DNA from: Siniperca chuatsi
Lineage: Eukaryota; Chordata; Actinopteri; Centrarchiformes; Sinipercidae
NCBI RefSeq assembly: GCF_020085105.1
Contig: NC_058052.1
Location: 28,866,233 to 28,930,232 of the forward strand
Length of the DNA: 64,000 bases
Direction: 5' to 3'
Below the pieces are notes generated by a model, which saw only the letters and a program-made list of their open reading frames with translations, searched no databases and was not told the origin of the DNA. This document shows positions 1 through 10,533 of this stretch, piece after piece; positions within the stretch are counted from its first letter, which is position 1; every line of letters begins with the position of its first letter. Both the position numbers and the translations under genes were made by a program.

Positions 1-1388
1 AGGGTGGATGGATGGATGGATGAAAAGGGAAATTCAACAACACACTGTACATTAGATTTTCATTTGTGAGTTTCTTTGTGGTGGAAAGTGAGACGGATGG
101 ACGGAAAAGTCAAAGCTGGGACAGAAATAAGGGTAGGAAAAGACGGGTGGAGGAAAAGGGCAGTTCCCCCTGACACTGCGAGGGGAAGAAGGGATGAGGA
201 GGAGTGCAGGAGGAAGAAAAAGAGGAACTGGCAGAGTAAAAGTTCAGTCTGACATGAAAGGATCAAATCTGTGAGGGGTTTTGATGGGAACTGAAGGAGC
301 GAGGGAGCGAGGGAGCGAGGGAGGACAAGACGCTGAATCTTAAAATATTCAAAGTGAAATTCATCATGTAGGTCTGTTTGAAAGGAAAGAAAGGAGGGAG
401 GAACAGGTGGATGTAGAGACGGAGGGAAGGCCAATAAAATGGAGGAATAAAAGAGAAGAACTGGCAGAGAAAAGGGGAGGGATAGGTGGAGGACACGATG
501 AAATATTAAATAATATTAAATAATTCATATTAAAATATTAAAATCTGAAAAAAGAAAAAGAGTAGAAAGAAAGGAGACAAGTGGAGGAAATGTGCAAGTC
601 ATCGTGACCATGTGCATTCAATCTGAAGAGATGATGAAGGAAAGAAAATGGCAGAGAAAAGTTAGAAATGAGATTTTCAGAAATTGGAGTTTTTTGCAGC
701 AGGAGGGAAGAAAGGAACGTCAGAGGGAAGGACGGAGGGAGAGAGTCACATTTATACGTTCAGTTTTCAGTTTCAGGACGAGCAGATGTTCAATATTCAC
801 TCATATTTCATGTTTCTCCGGCACGCAGACGCTGCTGTAACTTCACCAAACACAGCGAGTCGGCCATGAATTAGTAACGAGTCATCGCTGCTCAGCCAGT
901 TTCCAGGAAGGTCGGACATTTCGGCAGAAAAACTGGTCGCGCGTTTACAGCAGCGCGGCCGAGGCGTTAGCGTGGAGGGTGGGGCTCAGGGGGCTGCAGC
1001 CCCCCCTGCTGGCCACACTGAAACACAGTGGAAATATTATTTTAAATAATATCTTGATAAAAAAAAATATTTGAACAGTTTCCGTTAAAGTGCTTGTGGA
1101 TGAAATATTCTGTGGTGAAAAATATGTTAAATCTTCTGTATCCCGACGCGACGCGACTGACCGGAGCAAATCGACCTGCAGGAAATAATATAAAACAACA
1201 TGTTTCATATTTCTCTAGTGACCATACACGCTTTTTAGAGAAATGTTTTTTTTACCATTTTGACACCAGAACATTGTTAAAGACAAACAGTTGGAGGATT
1301 AGCAGGAAGTGGAAGTGATTAGACGGTTTAATAAAGTCCCAAGGAATTTAAGGGTTAATGGTACAGACAGAGTCCAGTTTTCAGTCCC

Positions 1389-1414
1389 ACTAACTAACTA
1401 ACTAACTAACTAAG
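1389..1414. repeat. (CTAA)n microsatellite
   Basis: About six tandem CTAA units, followed directly by the complementary TTAG-type sequence, so the tract can fold back on itself. Confidence 0.85.
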
Positions 1415-2350
1415 TTAGTTTATTCTTATTAAAACTTATCTTACAAAGCACATGCAGGTCCGCAGGAAGTGATGTCACACTCCCCTGTGCTGCTGGTTGG
1501 TGTGTGTTACTCCCACCTGTATTGTCGGCTGCTGGCGGATGGAGAGATTGGCCAATCACAGCTCAGCGAGGCTCGGGTCCAATCAGGCGTGGGCAGGGTT
1601 TATGTTGGTGTCTGAGTGGAGGAGAGAGCTGTCAATCATCTGTTTGAGGGTCGTCTCGCGTTGGTCCATCTGTGACCTTTGGAAGATGGTCACAGGTTTA
1701 CAGACAGGTTCAAACAACCAATCAGGACCATCCTGGGGTTACTAAGCATTTCAAACCGGCGTCGTTCAGTCCGGCTGAATCGGATTTGTTTGGGCAGATC
1801 TGAACACGGCAGAGGAACTGGTCTAAGTCCGCTCACGAATGAATGCTGGACCGGTTCGTTCCCGACCTCGATCAGACCTGAACCACAGGGTGGACTCTGC
1901 AGGTCTGAGCTAAACAGGCCCCTGTAGCTGACCTGGACCCGCTTCTTGATGTTTGGGCCGACAGGAGCTTCTTCAGGGCCTTCTTCTTCCTGTGTTTACT
2001 TTCTTGCTCCCGCCCCCCCCGACACATCTAACCAATGAGAGGAGAGAACACTCTCGCCTGACTTTTAGTGATACGTTTTGGTTTGTGTGAAAAGAAACTG
2101 AACCAACCGGGAAAACAAAGTTTACCGACTCATCCAGCGATTCAGACCAGAGCAGAGAAAACACCCTCAACAGTCCCGGTTCAGGTTAAAGGTCAGCGTT
2201 GCATCATGAAGAAATGTTCTCTTTCCACAGAAATGTCTGATGCTGTCGTCTGAACAAACAGCATTTTTGTTAAATTGCCAAGTTTTCATGACCTGACCCC
2301 AGACCGTGGACTGGACTGCAGAAACACTTGAATAACTGATGAGAAGTAAA

Positions 2351-2441
2351 GGGCCACAGGCTGGATTCGAACCCGGGCCGCTGCGATAAGGCTCAGCCTT
2401 ACTACACGGGGCGCGCTCCACCAGGTGAGCTACTGGGACGC
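2351..2441 (-). repeat. tRNA-derived SINE-like element
   Basis: Read on the minus strand, the block carries a pol III A-box-like TAGCTCACCTGG (2432-2421) and a perfect B box GGTTCGAATCC (2373-2363) at tRNA-like spacing. It begins with GGGCGTCCC and ends in GGCCC, but these do not pair as a proper acceptor stem, and the anticodon region is not convincing. It is best read as a tRNA-derived repeat unit, not a working tRNA gene. Short tRNA-like units of this kind are dispersed in teleost genomes. Confidence 0.6.
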
Positions 2442-3169
2442 CCATCGAGGGGCCCACGAGCCGTGACGTTTAACCCGCGGCGGTCTAGGGCTTATGGGAA
2501 ATGGTGTTCGTTAAAGGCCGCTAAAAACATAAATATATCGGATGAACGGCGACGGCGGCCTACTGTTGATTGTTTCACTTCGGCTCTCCATTCTTAGACT
2601 TTCAGTCGGGAAAGTTTGTCTTGAGGCACAAACAGGACCTGTGACTCCACCATTTCCTGACATTTCAGACTCAGCGTGGGCCGTGGCCAAAGATTAAAAC
2701 ACACTAATTGTTTATTGATTATAGTTGCACTGACACACAGTCCTACTCTGCAGAAAGAAAACGACAGAAAAATCCATTAGAGGAGCTAAAACCGGCTCAT
2801 CAAATATGCATGGTATCTGCTGTGAGCGGCCTTCCTGTAACTGGTGTGGCAGACAGACAGAGTCCGCCCTCTGATTGGCTGCAAACAGCCGCCGTGCTTC
2901 CTCGCAGCGGACAGTGAATCACAGACTGTGTTCGCTCAGACAAAGACTCTGTTCAGTCGGAGGCGTCACATGTCTGAGCGGCACGACGCCCACCGGGAGA
3001 GCCGGATCCAGTTCCTCTGACGTTCACTAGAGACCGAGCCGAAGACACTGACACCGAGCGGCCCAATCAGAGGCTGGAAAAATAACACATGTGCACAAAT
3101 AAAGTAAATAAAGAGAGACGTGAGATTAAAATGATGTAAAAGCTTAGAGTGGGCTTCATGGCTCAGAAT

Positions 3170-3537
3170 GTAAATACTGCACTGTAGTACAGCTTTGAGG
3201 TACTTGTACTTTACTTGAGTGTTTCCATTGTGTGCTACTTTATACTTCCACTCCACATTTATCTGACAGCTGTAGTTACTCGTTACGTTTTACAGATTTA
3301 GATTAATAAAGTAGCTAAAATCAGCTCCACCTTTTAACAGTAAAGTGATGAACACATTAATGCATCAGTAATTATAATCCAATGACATAACACGTATAAC
3401 TCTTGCATGGGCCATTCTGCGTAATGAGTGCTTTTGGTGCTTGATGCTAACACTTTTCTGACTGCAGGACTTGTGGCGGAGTATTTCCACTCTGTGGTGT
3501 TCCCAGTCTTACTAAAGTAAAAGATCTTCCAGCGCTG
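3170..3537 (-). mobile_element. hAT-type MITE, truncated copy
   Basis: The right end (ending near 3537) carries the inverted form of the CAGCGCTGGAAGAAG terminus seen at 13,018. The interior matches that copy, with runs such as GAGGTACTTGTACTTTACTT and the CATTAATGCATCA block. The left terminus is missing or too diverged to see. It has no coding capacity. Confidence 0.6.
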
Positions 3538-4114
3538 CTGGTTAAACTGGGTGACATGAATAAATCATTCAGAGGGCAGCTGAGCTCCGTCGCTGTCTGC
3601 AGAGGAAACCGGGTCAGATTCTCGCTGAAGTTCTGATTGGTGCAGCCTGATGACGGTCACGGCTCCAGTGATACCTGTGCTGTGTGCAGCGTAATGAACA
3701 CTTCCACAGCTGCTCTGTCTTTGTTCCCAAATCAGTTTCAGTCGCTTTCCCTTTGCCGAAACTCAACGCTTCCTGCAAATGTTTCAAATTAAAAGCCAAC
3801 GAGGACAGAGAGGAATTATACTCTAATTAAGCTGCTGGAAGGCTTTTAGTTTGAAACATATGCAGTGTTGAGTTTCACTGCGAGCAGCTTAAGTAGGATT
3901 TTTAAAAGCGGCTGGATGTAATGAGTGAGTGAAAACAGAATTATTGTCAAAAAGAGAAAGTGTTTGGAGCAGCGTGAGTGTGACATGACTGTTGTACTGA
4001 TGGAATTAGTGCTGTGGAAATGTTCATTATGCTGAATTCATAAGGTAAAGATGGAGGAAGTGTTAACGGGACCATCTTCATTTCAGCAACCGTGGGTTTT
4101 TCTCTCTTTTGCAG

Positions 4115-7100
4115 GAAACAAGACGATGGAGGGAGTGGTGACCGGTGTTAACACAGGTACACAAACTGCTACACACTGCACAGCAAACTAACACACCAGT
4201 TAAAACAAAAAGCACGTGACATGTTTCACTTTTACAGAGGGGATGTTTTGCCCTTTCTTGAGCCCGTCTGACATTCCTCTCCCTGTCCCTGAGCCTATTT
4301 ATAACCTAAAGCATTTGGTCGCAGGGATGCACTGGGAGGCAAAACTCAGGGCACAAAAGCCTGCTGTCCTGGCGTCTGACCCACGAAGCCAGATCAGTGG
4401 TTTATCCAGCTATCGTTGGGCTGGCTCGCTTTTAACTGGGCTAGATCACCGTGGTAACTGGAGTAGATTACCATGGTAAATGGAGGAGATCACCATGGTA
4501 ACTGCGGAAGATCGCCGTGGTAACTGGAGTAGATCACCGTGGCAGATTTGAACTAGAATTTAGTTTAAAATCCTTTTTTGGGAAACTTTTTCTCACACTG
4601 GGCACTTCAGCTGACACTGCAGGGCTTTCTGTTACAGTTTCAAGGTGCCTCATTGGGACTAATACATAATAACTACATCTTCTAATTACATTGAATAAAT
4701 TTAAAGCGTTAGTGTTATTTATAACATCATTTTTGCATTTTTTTGCCAGTAACTTAGAAGATGCAGAAGTTTGTCTTTTTTTGATTTATGTACACTAAGA
4801 GGCGTCAAAATGGCAACACATTAAAATGCGACGCAAAACATATTCAGGCTACTTTGCACGTATATAATGTTCTGTTACAATCATCAATAAAATCACGTCA
4901 CGCACGGTTTGAATCCCGTCTGGCCACTCCTGTTGAACTTTCTTTGCGTTTAGTTGGGCTTTTGAGTAGAACGGACGTGGCCACGCATCACCATGGACGC
5001 TAACGCAGGGCGTACAAGACCCTGACATTTCTTTACATCTATTGGGTTCATTACTTTGGTTTTGTTTATTAATCTGTTTCATTTTGTTTGTGGTGAAATG
5101 ATGAAGGACATAAAGTGACCAAAAGCGGCTCTCTTGGTGTATAACAGCTGGGAGAAATGGCTTCTGTCACGCGGCTGTGATGCTAAACGCTCTTTTGGGT
5201 CTTCTTCCTGTGTCCTGTTGTCCTGTTGTCCAGTTTCCCAGAAGACGAACGAACAGGCCAACATCGTTGCCGACACCGCGGTTGCCGGGGCCAACGAGGT
5301 CGCCCAGGCAACAGTGGATGGGGTGGAGAACGCAGCGTTGGCGAGCGGGTTAATCAGCACGGTGAGTGATGTCACGCCGACGTGGGTTTTTGTTTTTGTA
5401 AATTAAAATGATCTATTCGTGTGTTATTATATATTTAAATAATGGTTATTATAGTTTACATTTTCTCTTTCATTTTTAAAGTTTGAGTTTTAATTTAAGT
5501 TTAATCAGTCAACATAATTTTTAATTTATTATTGCTTAAGTTTTCCAAAACAGGCCTGCCTCATAAATATATAAAGACAAAAATATTGATTATATTTCAT
5601 AATATATGTGTAGTTATTAATATTATAATCTGTGCTGTGTTAACATTCATTTATTGTCTCCATTCACAAATCTCTGGTGATTGGCTGGGAACAGGAGGAG
5701 GCGGGACCAGTGGCTGAGGAGGTGCCTGATTGGTCGGGGGGGGGTTGAGTGATTGCACTGCATGATGCTCGTTGCCTTTTCTCACAGCTTTTTAAATCTG
5801 CTGCTTTTCCTGCTTCATTCAGAGGAAGTGATGTGAAACTGGAGTCAGACCGGCTCAGCGACGGGAACATCTGCGATGTTATATTTGGACTGTGTAACGT
5901 TATTTAAATGTCTGCAAACTGAGACTGTGTGTGTCAGCAACATTAGTGGCAGCACTGCTTCTACTCACAGTTAGTTAGTTTTTAGTTGCCCCCAAAAAAA
6001 AAAAGAGCTTCAGTAAAGTATGTAAAACACTCCTAACACACGGCTATAACATACCTGCGTACGAGTGTTCGTTTTAATTTTAAATCGTAGCATGCGATTC
6101 CTCTGTCGCCAAAACACCAAAATATCCAGAAGAAATACACACGGCCTCAGTGTTGCCATGGTGACCCTGCTTTAACCAATCAGTAACCAGACCGGAGATG
6201 CCTAATGAACCGATGAGTGGTGTCAACAGCCGCACTTAGTAATCGTACCTTCGAATCTCAAACTCCGGCCCCCTCCCATTGGCCGGTCCGTGGTGCCGGG
6301 TGGTGACATCATCGCTCGTGCTCTGTAAAGACAGACTTCCGCTTCCTGTTTAATAGTAGCAGGGGTGCTAGTGGGACTCACCAGGAGCCTGCCTTTGATT
6401 TACATTGCAGATGTTTGAGCAGGAATCGATGTTAGTGATGGTTTCCACTCACAGACTAATAAAACTAACAAAGCACGAAGAAGAAGGATGCATGGCAGGA
6501 AGATTCACCTGATGTTCGTCATCAGGCCGATGACGCCTTTCGTTACTAACAGCCGCACCCTTTAGAGAAAGTTTACATCTTTGTCACTCTTCTCGAAATC
6601 CTAACAGATAATAATGTTTCAGTTAAGTCGAATAACACTTGTGTTTTCTTGATGTCCTGACAAGAAACGAGGAAAATACGTTTTTATGGGTGTAGGAATG
6701 TTTCCTGTTGCTGCCAGTGACGAGTCGCACTGTCGGCACACAAACGGCGACTAACGTGGCTGTTCCTTTCAGCTTCGCTCCTCTCTGGCTTCATCTCGCT
6801 TTTCTCCACAGAGAGATTGGTGCGTAGGGGGCGCTCTCCTCTGCTTTTATCCTGCTGTAGCGCCATTGTGCAGACGCGAAGTTACTCTTCTCCCGAAGCA
6901 AATGGTGTAAACTATGTGAACAATGTCAGATGGTTCAATCAGAAGACACCTGTTTGAAAAGTCAGGAGCGTACGATGTGTTTTGCAGGTTAAATCTTCAG
7001 TTGACAGGTAGCCATTTAAATCCGACGAATTCCACCAGAATTAATTTCGCACTCTTGTGTTTTCTTTCTCTTACACAATAAACGAGAGCTCACTAACAAA

Positions 7101-7375
7101 ACTGATTTGACGTTTTGAATTTAGCTTCTTTTCACAACTCCGAGTTTGTGTCCCACAGACTTTCCTGATAGCTGACGTTTTGACTCGTCAGAGCAGGTGA
7201 ATCGCAGGTGAAACTAATAACACGGATCTACTTGTTCCGGGAGAAAAGTATCTTCGTGTGTGAACGGATGTGTATGGAGGTGGAGTTGGATGTGACCTCC
7301 GCTCTGTCTCTCCCGCAGGCTGACCTCCCAAAAACAAACGCAGGAGGAGAACAGACCGAACAGGCTGCACAGTAG
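4115..7375 (+). CDS. sncg: gamma-synuclein, 3' coding exons (partial)
   Basis: Synucleins are small soluble proteins that fold into an amphipathic helix on membranes through 11-residue KTKEGV-type repeats. Four coding exons are visible: 4115-4156, 5234-5361, 5695-5721 and 7319-7375. All have GT-AG borders and consistent phases (incoming phase 1, then 1, 0, 0). They read GNKTMEGVVTGVNTV, SQKTNEQANIVADTAVAG, NEVAQATVDGVENAALASGL and IST, then the 9-residue exon EEAGPVAEE, then ADLPKTNAGGEQTEQAAQ and TAG. The central block strongly matches gamma-synuclein, and the acidic Gln/Glu-rich tail is short, as in fish sncg. The exon with the start Met is not found, so the 5' end is missing. One repeat reads KTMEGV in place of KTKEGV. 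The stop codon is the last three bases of its exon, so the 3' UTR lies in a further exon. Beta- or alpha-synuclein is less likely given the VEEAENIA-like block and the position near shld2. Confidence 0.9.
4443..4545 (+). repeat. 22-bp minisatellite carrying X-box-like palindromes
   Basis: About 4.6 tandem copies of a 22-bp unit close to AGATCACCRTGGTAACTGGAG, lying in the sncg intron between 4156 and 5234. Each unit contains ATCACCRTGGTAAC, an imperfect palindrome close to the RFX X-box consensus GTNRCC-N2-RGYAAC. Confidence 0.75.
5722..7318 (+). other. sncg intron, nothing further seen
   Basis: This is a 1.6-kb intron between the 9-residue exon and the last coding exon. I see no coding exon, RNA gene or clear repeat in it. 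At 6145 there is one more GTTGCCATGGTGAC X-box-like site. Confidence 0.5.
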
Positions 7376-8175
7376 GTGAGAAAACCCCAGAAAATAAAAC
7401 AACATTTTTCACCTGTTTCAGCTTCGTACGGCAGCTTTTAGCAAACAGGAGGAAATAGTGCATTTGTTGGGGACTATTTTCGGCGGCGGATTAATCCACA
7501 GCGAGTATTTGGGGCAGCAGGACGGTGTACTATATCGAACAAAGAAGACAACTACATGCTATCATTTGTATTTATAAAGCTCTCCTGCCTCAGCAAATCA
7601 CTTCTTTAATGTAAAACCGCTGGCAGAGCAGATCTCAGGCCTGTTTAACTAGTTACCCCTCGGGGTAAACGCTGAACCTGGACAGACTGCCTTCCTCTAC
7701 AAAATGGATCCAGCGTGGGTCAATGTAGCACCGACGCCATCTCGGGTTCCTTTACCCGTGCCGACGGGCAGTGACCATGGCTCGGCTCGCTGTGGGTACC
7801 AGGCCATTTTCTCGATTTGGTTTTCCACTGCAGATAGGAGGGATTCTTAGCTAATCGTCATAGCAACGCCACGTGAAACTGCCGTGACATCATCTTCAAC
7901 GCGACACAAAACACAGGAACTCCCGCTGGATCGTTTCATCGGCGGCCAAACAGCTTCGTCAGCTGGTTTTTAAATCTGGGTCGAGTGAATAAAATAATTG
8001 TGGTTTGTCTAAATATCAAGCCACAAGTTTGCACGTAAAGTAGGAGTGTCTCTCTAAATTATGAAAATGTCATATTTAATGTTTTATTAAAAAAATAATT
8101 GTATGTACACTTTTTAAATTCCTTTTAATCTCATTTGTCTTCCCTTCTCTTCTTTTTGTTTCCTCTCTCTCTCAG

Positions 8176-8775
8176 ACTCTCGTCCTCTCCGACCTGCAGT
8201 CACTTCCTGTTTCTTCCTGTCCAATGAGAGAAGAGGAACCGTTACATTTTTAGCTGTCGCTCAACCCTTTGACCTCTGACCCTCCCTAACCCTAAAACAT
8301 TCTTCAGCTACTGTGCATTGTTTAACTCATTAACTCATTAACCAATAGAAACCCTCCTCCTCATCTTCCCCTCCCGTTGCCATGGTTACACTGCCTCTGC
8401 ATCACACTACACTCGTCGTACGCACTGATGTCAGTTTTTAACACTCAGAGATGAATTTAATCAGGTCGAATGCACCTATACTCTCAGCTGATTGGTCGGC
8501 GTGGGATGACATCACCCAGGCCGAGTGTCCTACAAGCCCCGCCCCCTCCTGTCGATCACCAGGCCGACCCCGCCCCCTGACAGACAGATATTTGAAGCCT
8601 TTTAAATGCATGTCGCTTTACTGACACACACTTAAAATACTAGAAAACACACACACACACCTACTAATAATGACTCACACACACACACTTCTGTCTGTGT
8701 TGATTTAACTGAGCTTCACAGCTGATTCCTGCTTTTACAAAACAACCGAAGTGAAATAAACGATTTTGAAATCCA
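8176..8775 (+). other. sncg: sncg 3' UTR exon with poly(A) signal
   Basis: A strong acceptor (pyrimidine run ending CTCTCTCTCAG) at 8175 pairs with the TAG|GTGAGA donor at 7375/7376, giving an 800-nt intron placed entirely after the stop codon. The exon has no long open frame and ends shortly after AATAAA at 8755-8760. A competing AATAAA at 7393-7398, just past the stop in unspliced RNA, is the alternative end. Transcript data would decide between them. Confidence 0.65.
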
Positions 8776-8939
8776 CCTGCACCTCTTTGTTTCTTCTTCA
8801 CTGTTAAATTAAAGTAGAATAATTATTATTATCGTCAATACTAGTGACGTGTGTTTCGTGGTTCACCAAACAAAAACTAGATGCCACCAAACCTTATTGC
8901 TGTCAGCTCTTCCCATATATATTCGTATCTTTGAGTTTT

Positions 8940-9570
8940 TTTCCCAACGATGTGGCTTCCCGGAGGATAAGAACGCAGTCGGGCTTCAGACCTGCTGTGG
9001 ATCACAACATTTTGTTAAATGAGCTGCTTTCTGCGGGTTTTGGTGATTCTGCTTACAGCTGGTTCAAATCCCCACGTGGTTGCTAAAGGTGTCCCTCAAG
9101 GATCAATATTAGGCCCTGCTATTTACTCTGTATCTTACTATATTTACGAGCTCCAGACGTCCCCATTTAATTTAAAATTTATTCTAAACTCCAAAAAGAC
9201 GAAATGTGTGAATGTAAGAAGAGCGCGAACCACTGAAGTTCCCAATCCTGAATCCATGCTCTACGTGGAAATCTAAGTGATGCAGTACAGCATCATCAGC
9301 GAATCTGGTTAGACAGCAGATTGTCCTACTGTGTGAACATCTTGCTCCAAATGTTTTATTGGACTCTTATAGTGAAACAGAGCTGGTTTCTCCTTTGAAA
9401 ATCATTATTCAAGCCGCCGTTCTGTCTGCACTGGACGATGGAGACTTCCTGTCTGCTCCTGCTGAACCACAGAGCCGTTCGATTCATCGCACAGGATCGC
9501 CATCGCCCTGTGACTGAAGGTCAGACTGGCGTTAGCTATGAAACATACACTAGCTAAAGATGTTCAAACC
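8940..9570 (+). mobile_element. LINE reverse-transcriptase remnant
   Basis: Conceptual translation gives reverse-transcriptase blocks in order but with large deletions: QSGFRPAVDHNILLNELL, then KGVPQGSILGP, then a PKKTKCVNV-like stretch. A C-terminal piece (AVRFIAQDRHR) follows near 9,470. The catalytic DD region is missing and stops interrupt the frame, so it is a dead non-LTR fragment of the L2/CR1 or jockey group. Confidence 0.7.
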
Positions 9571-9884
9571 AAGTTTTTAATTATTTGAAGCTGCAGACAT
9601 CCGCGTTGGGCTGAAGTGTAGAAATCCACACGAGAGCTGCTGTTGGAGAATGTTTCACATCACAGATGTTTCCTGATGTCAGACTCCTGCTGGAAACATA
9701 TTTAATACTGACAGCAGACGTCTGCAGGACTGAGGATGAATTCATGATGGGGGGGGGGGTTTCTGTCAGGACCTCGGCTGTAGAAACTGGGTCAGTGTGA
9801 TTTATTTAGACCTTCTCCACATCGTCACACTCCACTGCTCTGATCCTGCTCTATCACACAGACACAGTTCATTCCTGGGACGCT

Positions 9885-10533
9885 AAATCAGAATCAGAAT
9901 CAGAATCAGAAATACTTTATTGATCCCCGTAGGGAAACTCTTTGTTCCAGTAGCTCTTCTTTACGTCAGTGCACACAGGAGAAAACGATAATTTAAACTA
10001 TAAACAGGTCAGAAATAAATTAAGTAACATGTTGGTATAAGTATAAGATAAACTAAGTGTCGAGTACCAAGTGGGTTTACTGGTAGATGGTGAAGTACAG
10101 TATAAATACAATGTCACTAATTATGTAATAAATAATAGTAAAGCGGAGGTGCATGTACTGTCGAGTAATTGAGGTATATCCGTAACAGTAATAAGAAAAA
10201 ACTAACAAGGAAAACTAATATTGCACTTGAGTAGTAAACAGAATATTGCACAATTATTATTAAGATGTAATGCTCAATGTCCAGTTTAGTGACCTAGGGT
10301 CAACAGACTAATCCTTAGAGGGAGGAGTTAAATAGTTTGATGGCCACAGGCAGGAAGGACTTCCTGTGGCGCTCTGTGGTGCTCTTTGGTGGGATGAGTC
10401 TTCCACTGAAGGTGCTCCTTTGTTTAGCCAGCACGTCATGGAGCGGGTGGGAGACACTGTCCAAGATGGCGTGTAGTTTGGCCAGCATCCTCCTCTCTGA
10501 CACCACCGCCAGAGAGTCCAGCTCCACCCCCAC
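9885..10533 (-). mobile_element. LINE 3' end, L2-like, with AATCAG tail
   Basis: The minus strand of 10,533-10,308 encodes a LINE C-terminus (GVELDSLAVVSERRMLAK, then FNSSL) followed by about 400 bp of 3' UTR. At the left end is GATCAATAAAGTATTTCTG plus a (GATTCT)n hexamer tail at 9,890-9,912. A second copy of the same C-terminal block lies at 58,994-59,373. The element is 5' truncated and contains only the last part of the ORF. Confidence 0.75.

Larger units (their letters stand above)
1..4114. other. sncg upstream/intron sequence, no exon seen
   Basis: This stretch precedes the first synuclein exon I can identify. The exon encoding the synuclein N-terminus (start codon plus the first KTKEGV repeats) was looked for and not found, so it probably lies left of the window or has diverged beyond recognition. 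The stretch starts with a short GGAT repeat and is AG-rich to about 750. It also holds a CTAA microsatellite, a tRNA-like repeat and a hAT-type MITE, which are listed separately. Short open frames here have no family similarity. Confidence 0.6.

Noticed and set aside
2351..2441. Functional tRNA gene
   Set aside because: The B box is perfect, but the acceptor stem and anticodon arm do not fold convincingly. It is treated as a tRNA-derived repeat.
5695..5748. Reading the small synuclein exon through to a TGA at about 5,746
   Set aside because: A GT donor after EEAGPVAEE joins in phase to the typical Gln/Glu-rich synuclein end at 7,319, which is a better match.
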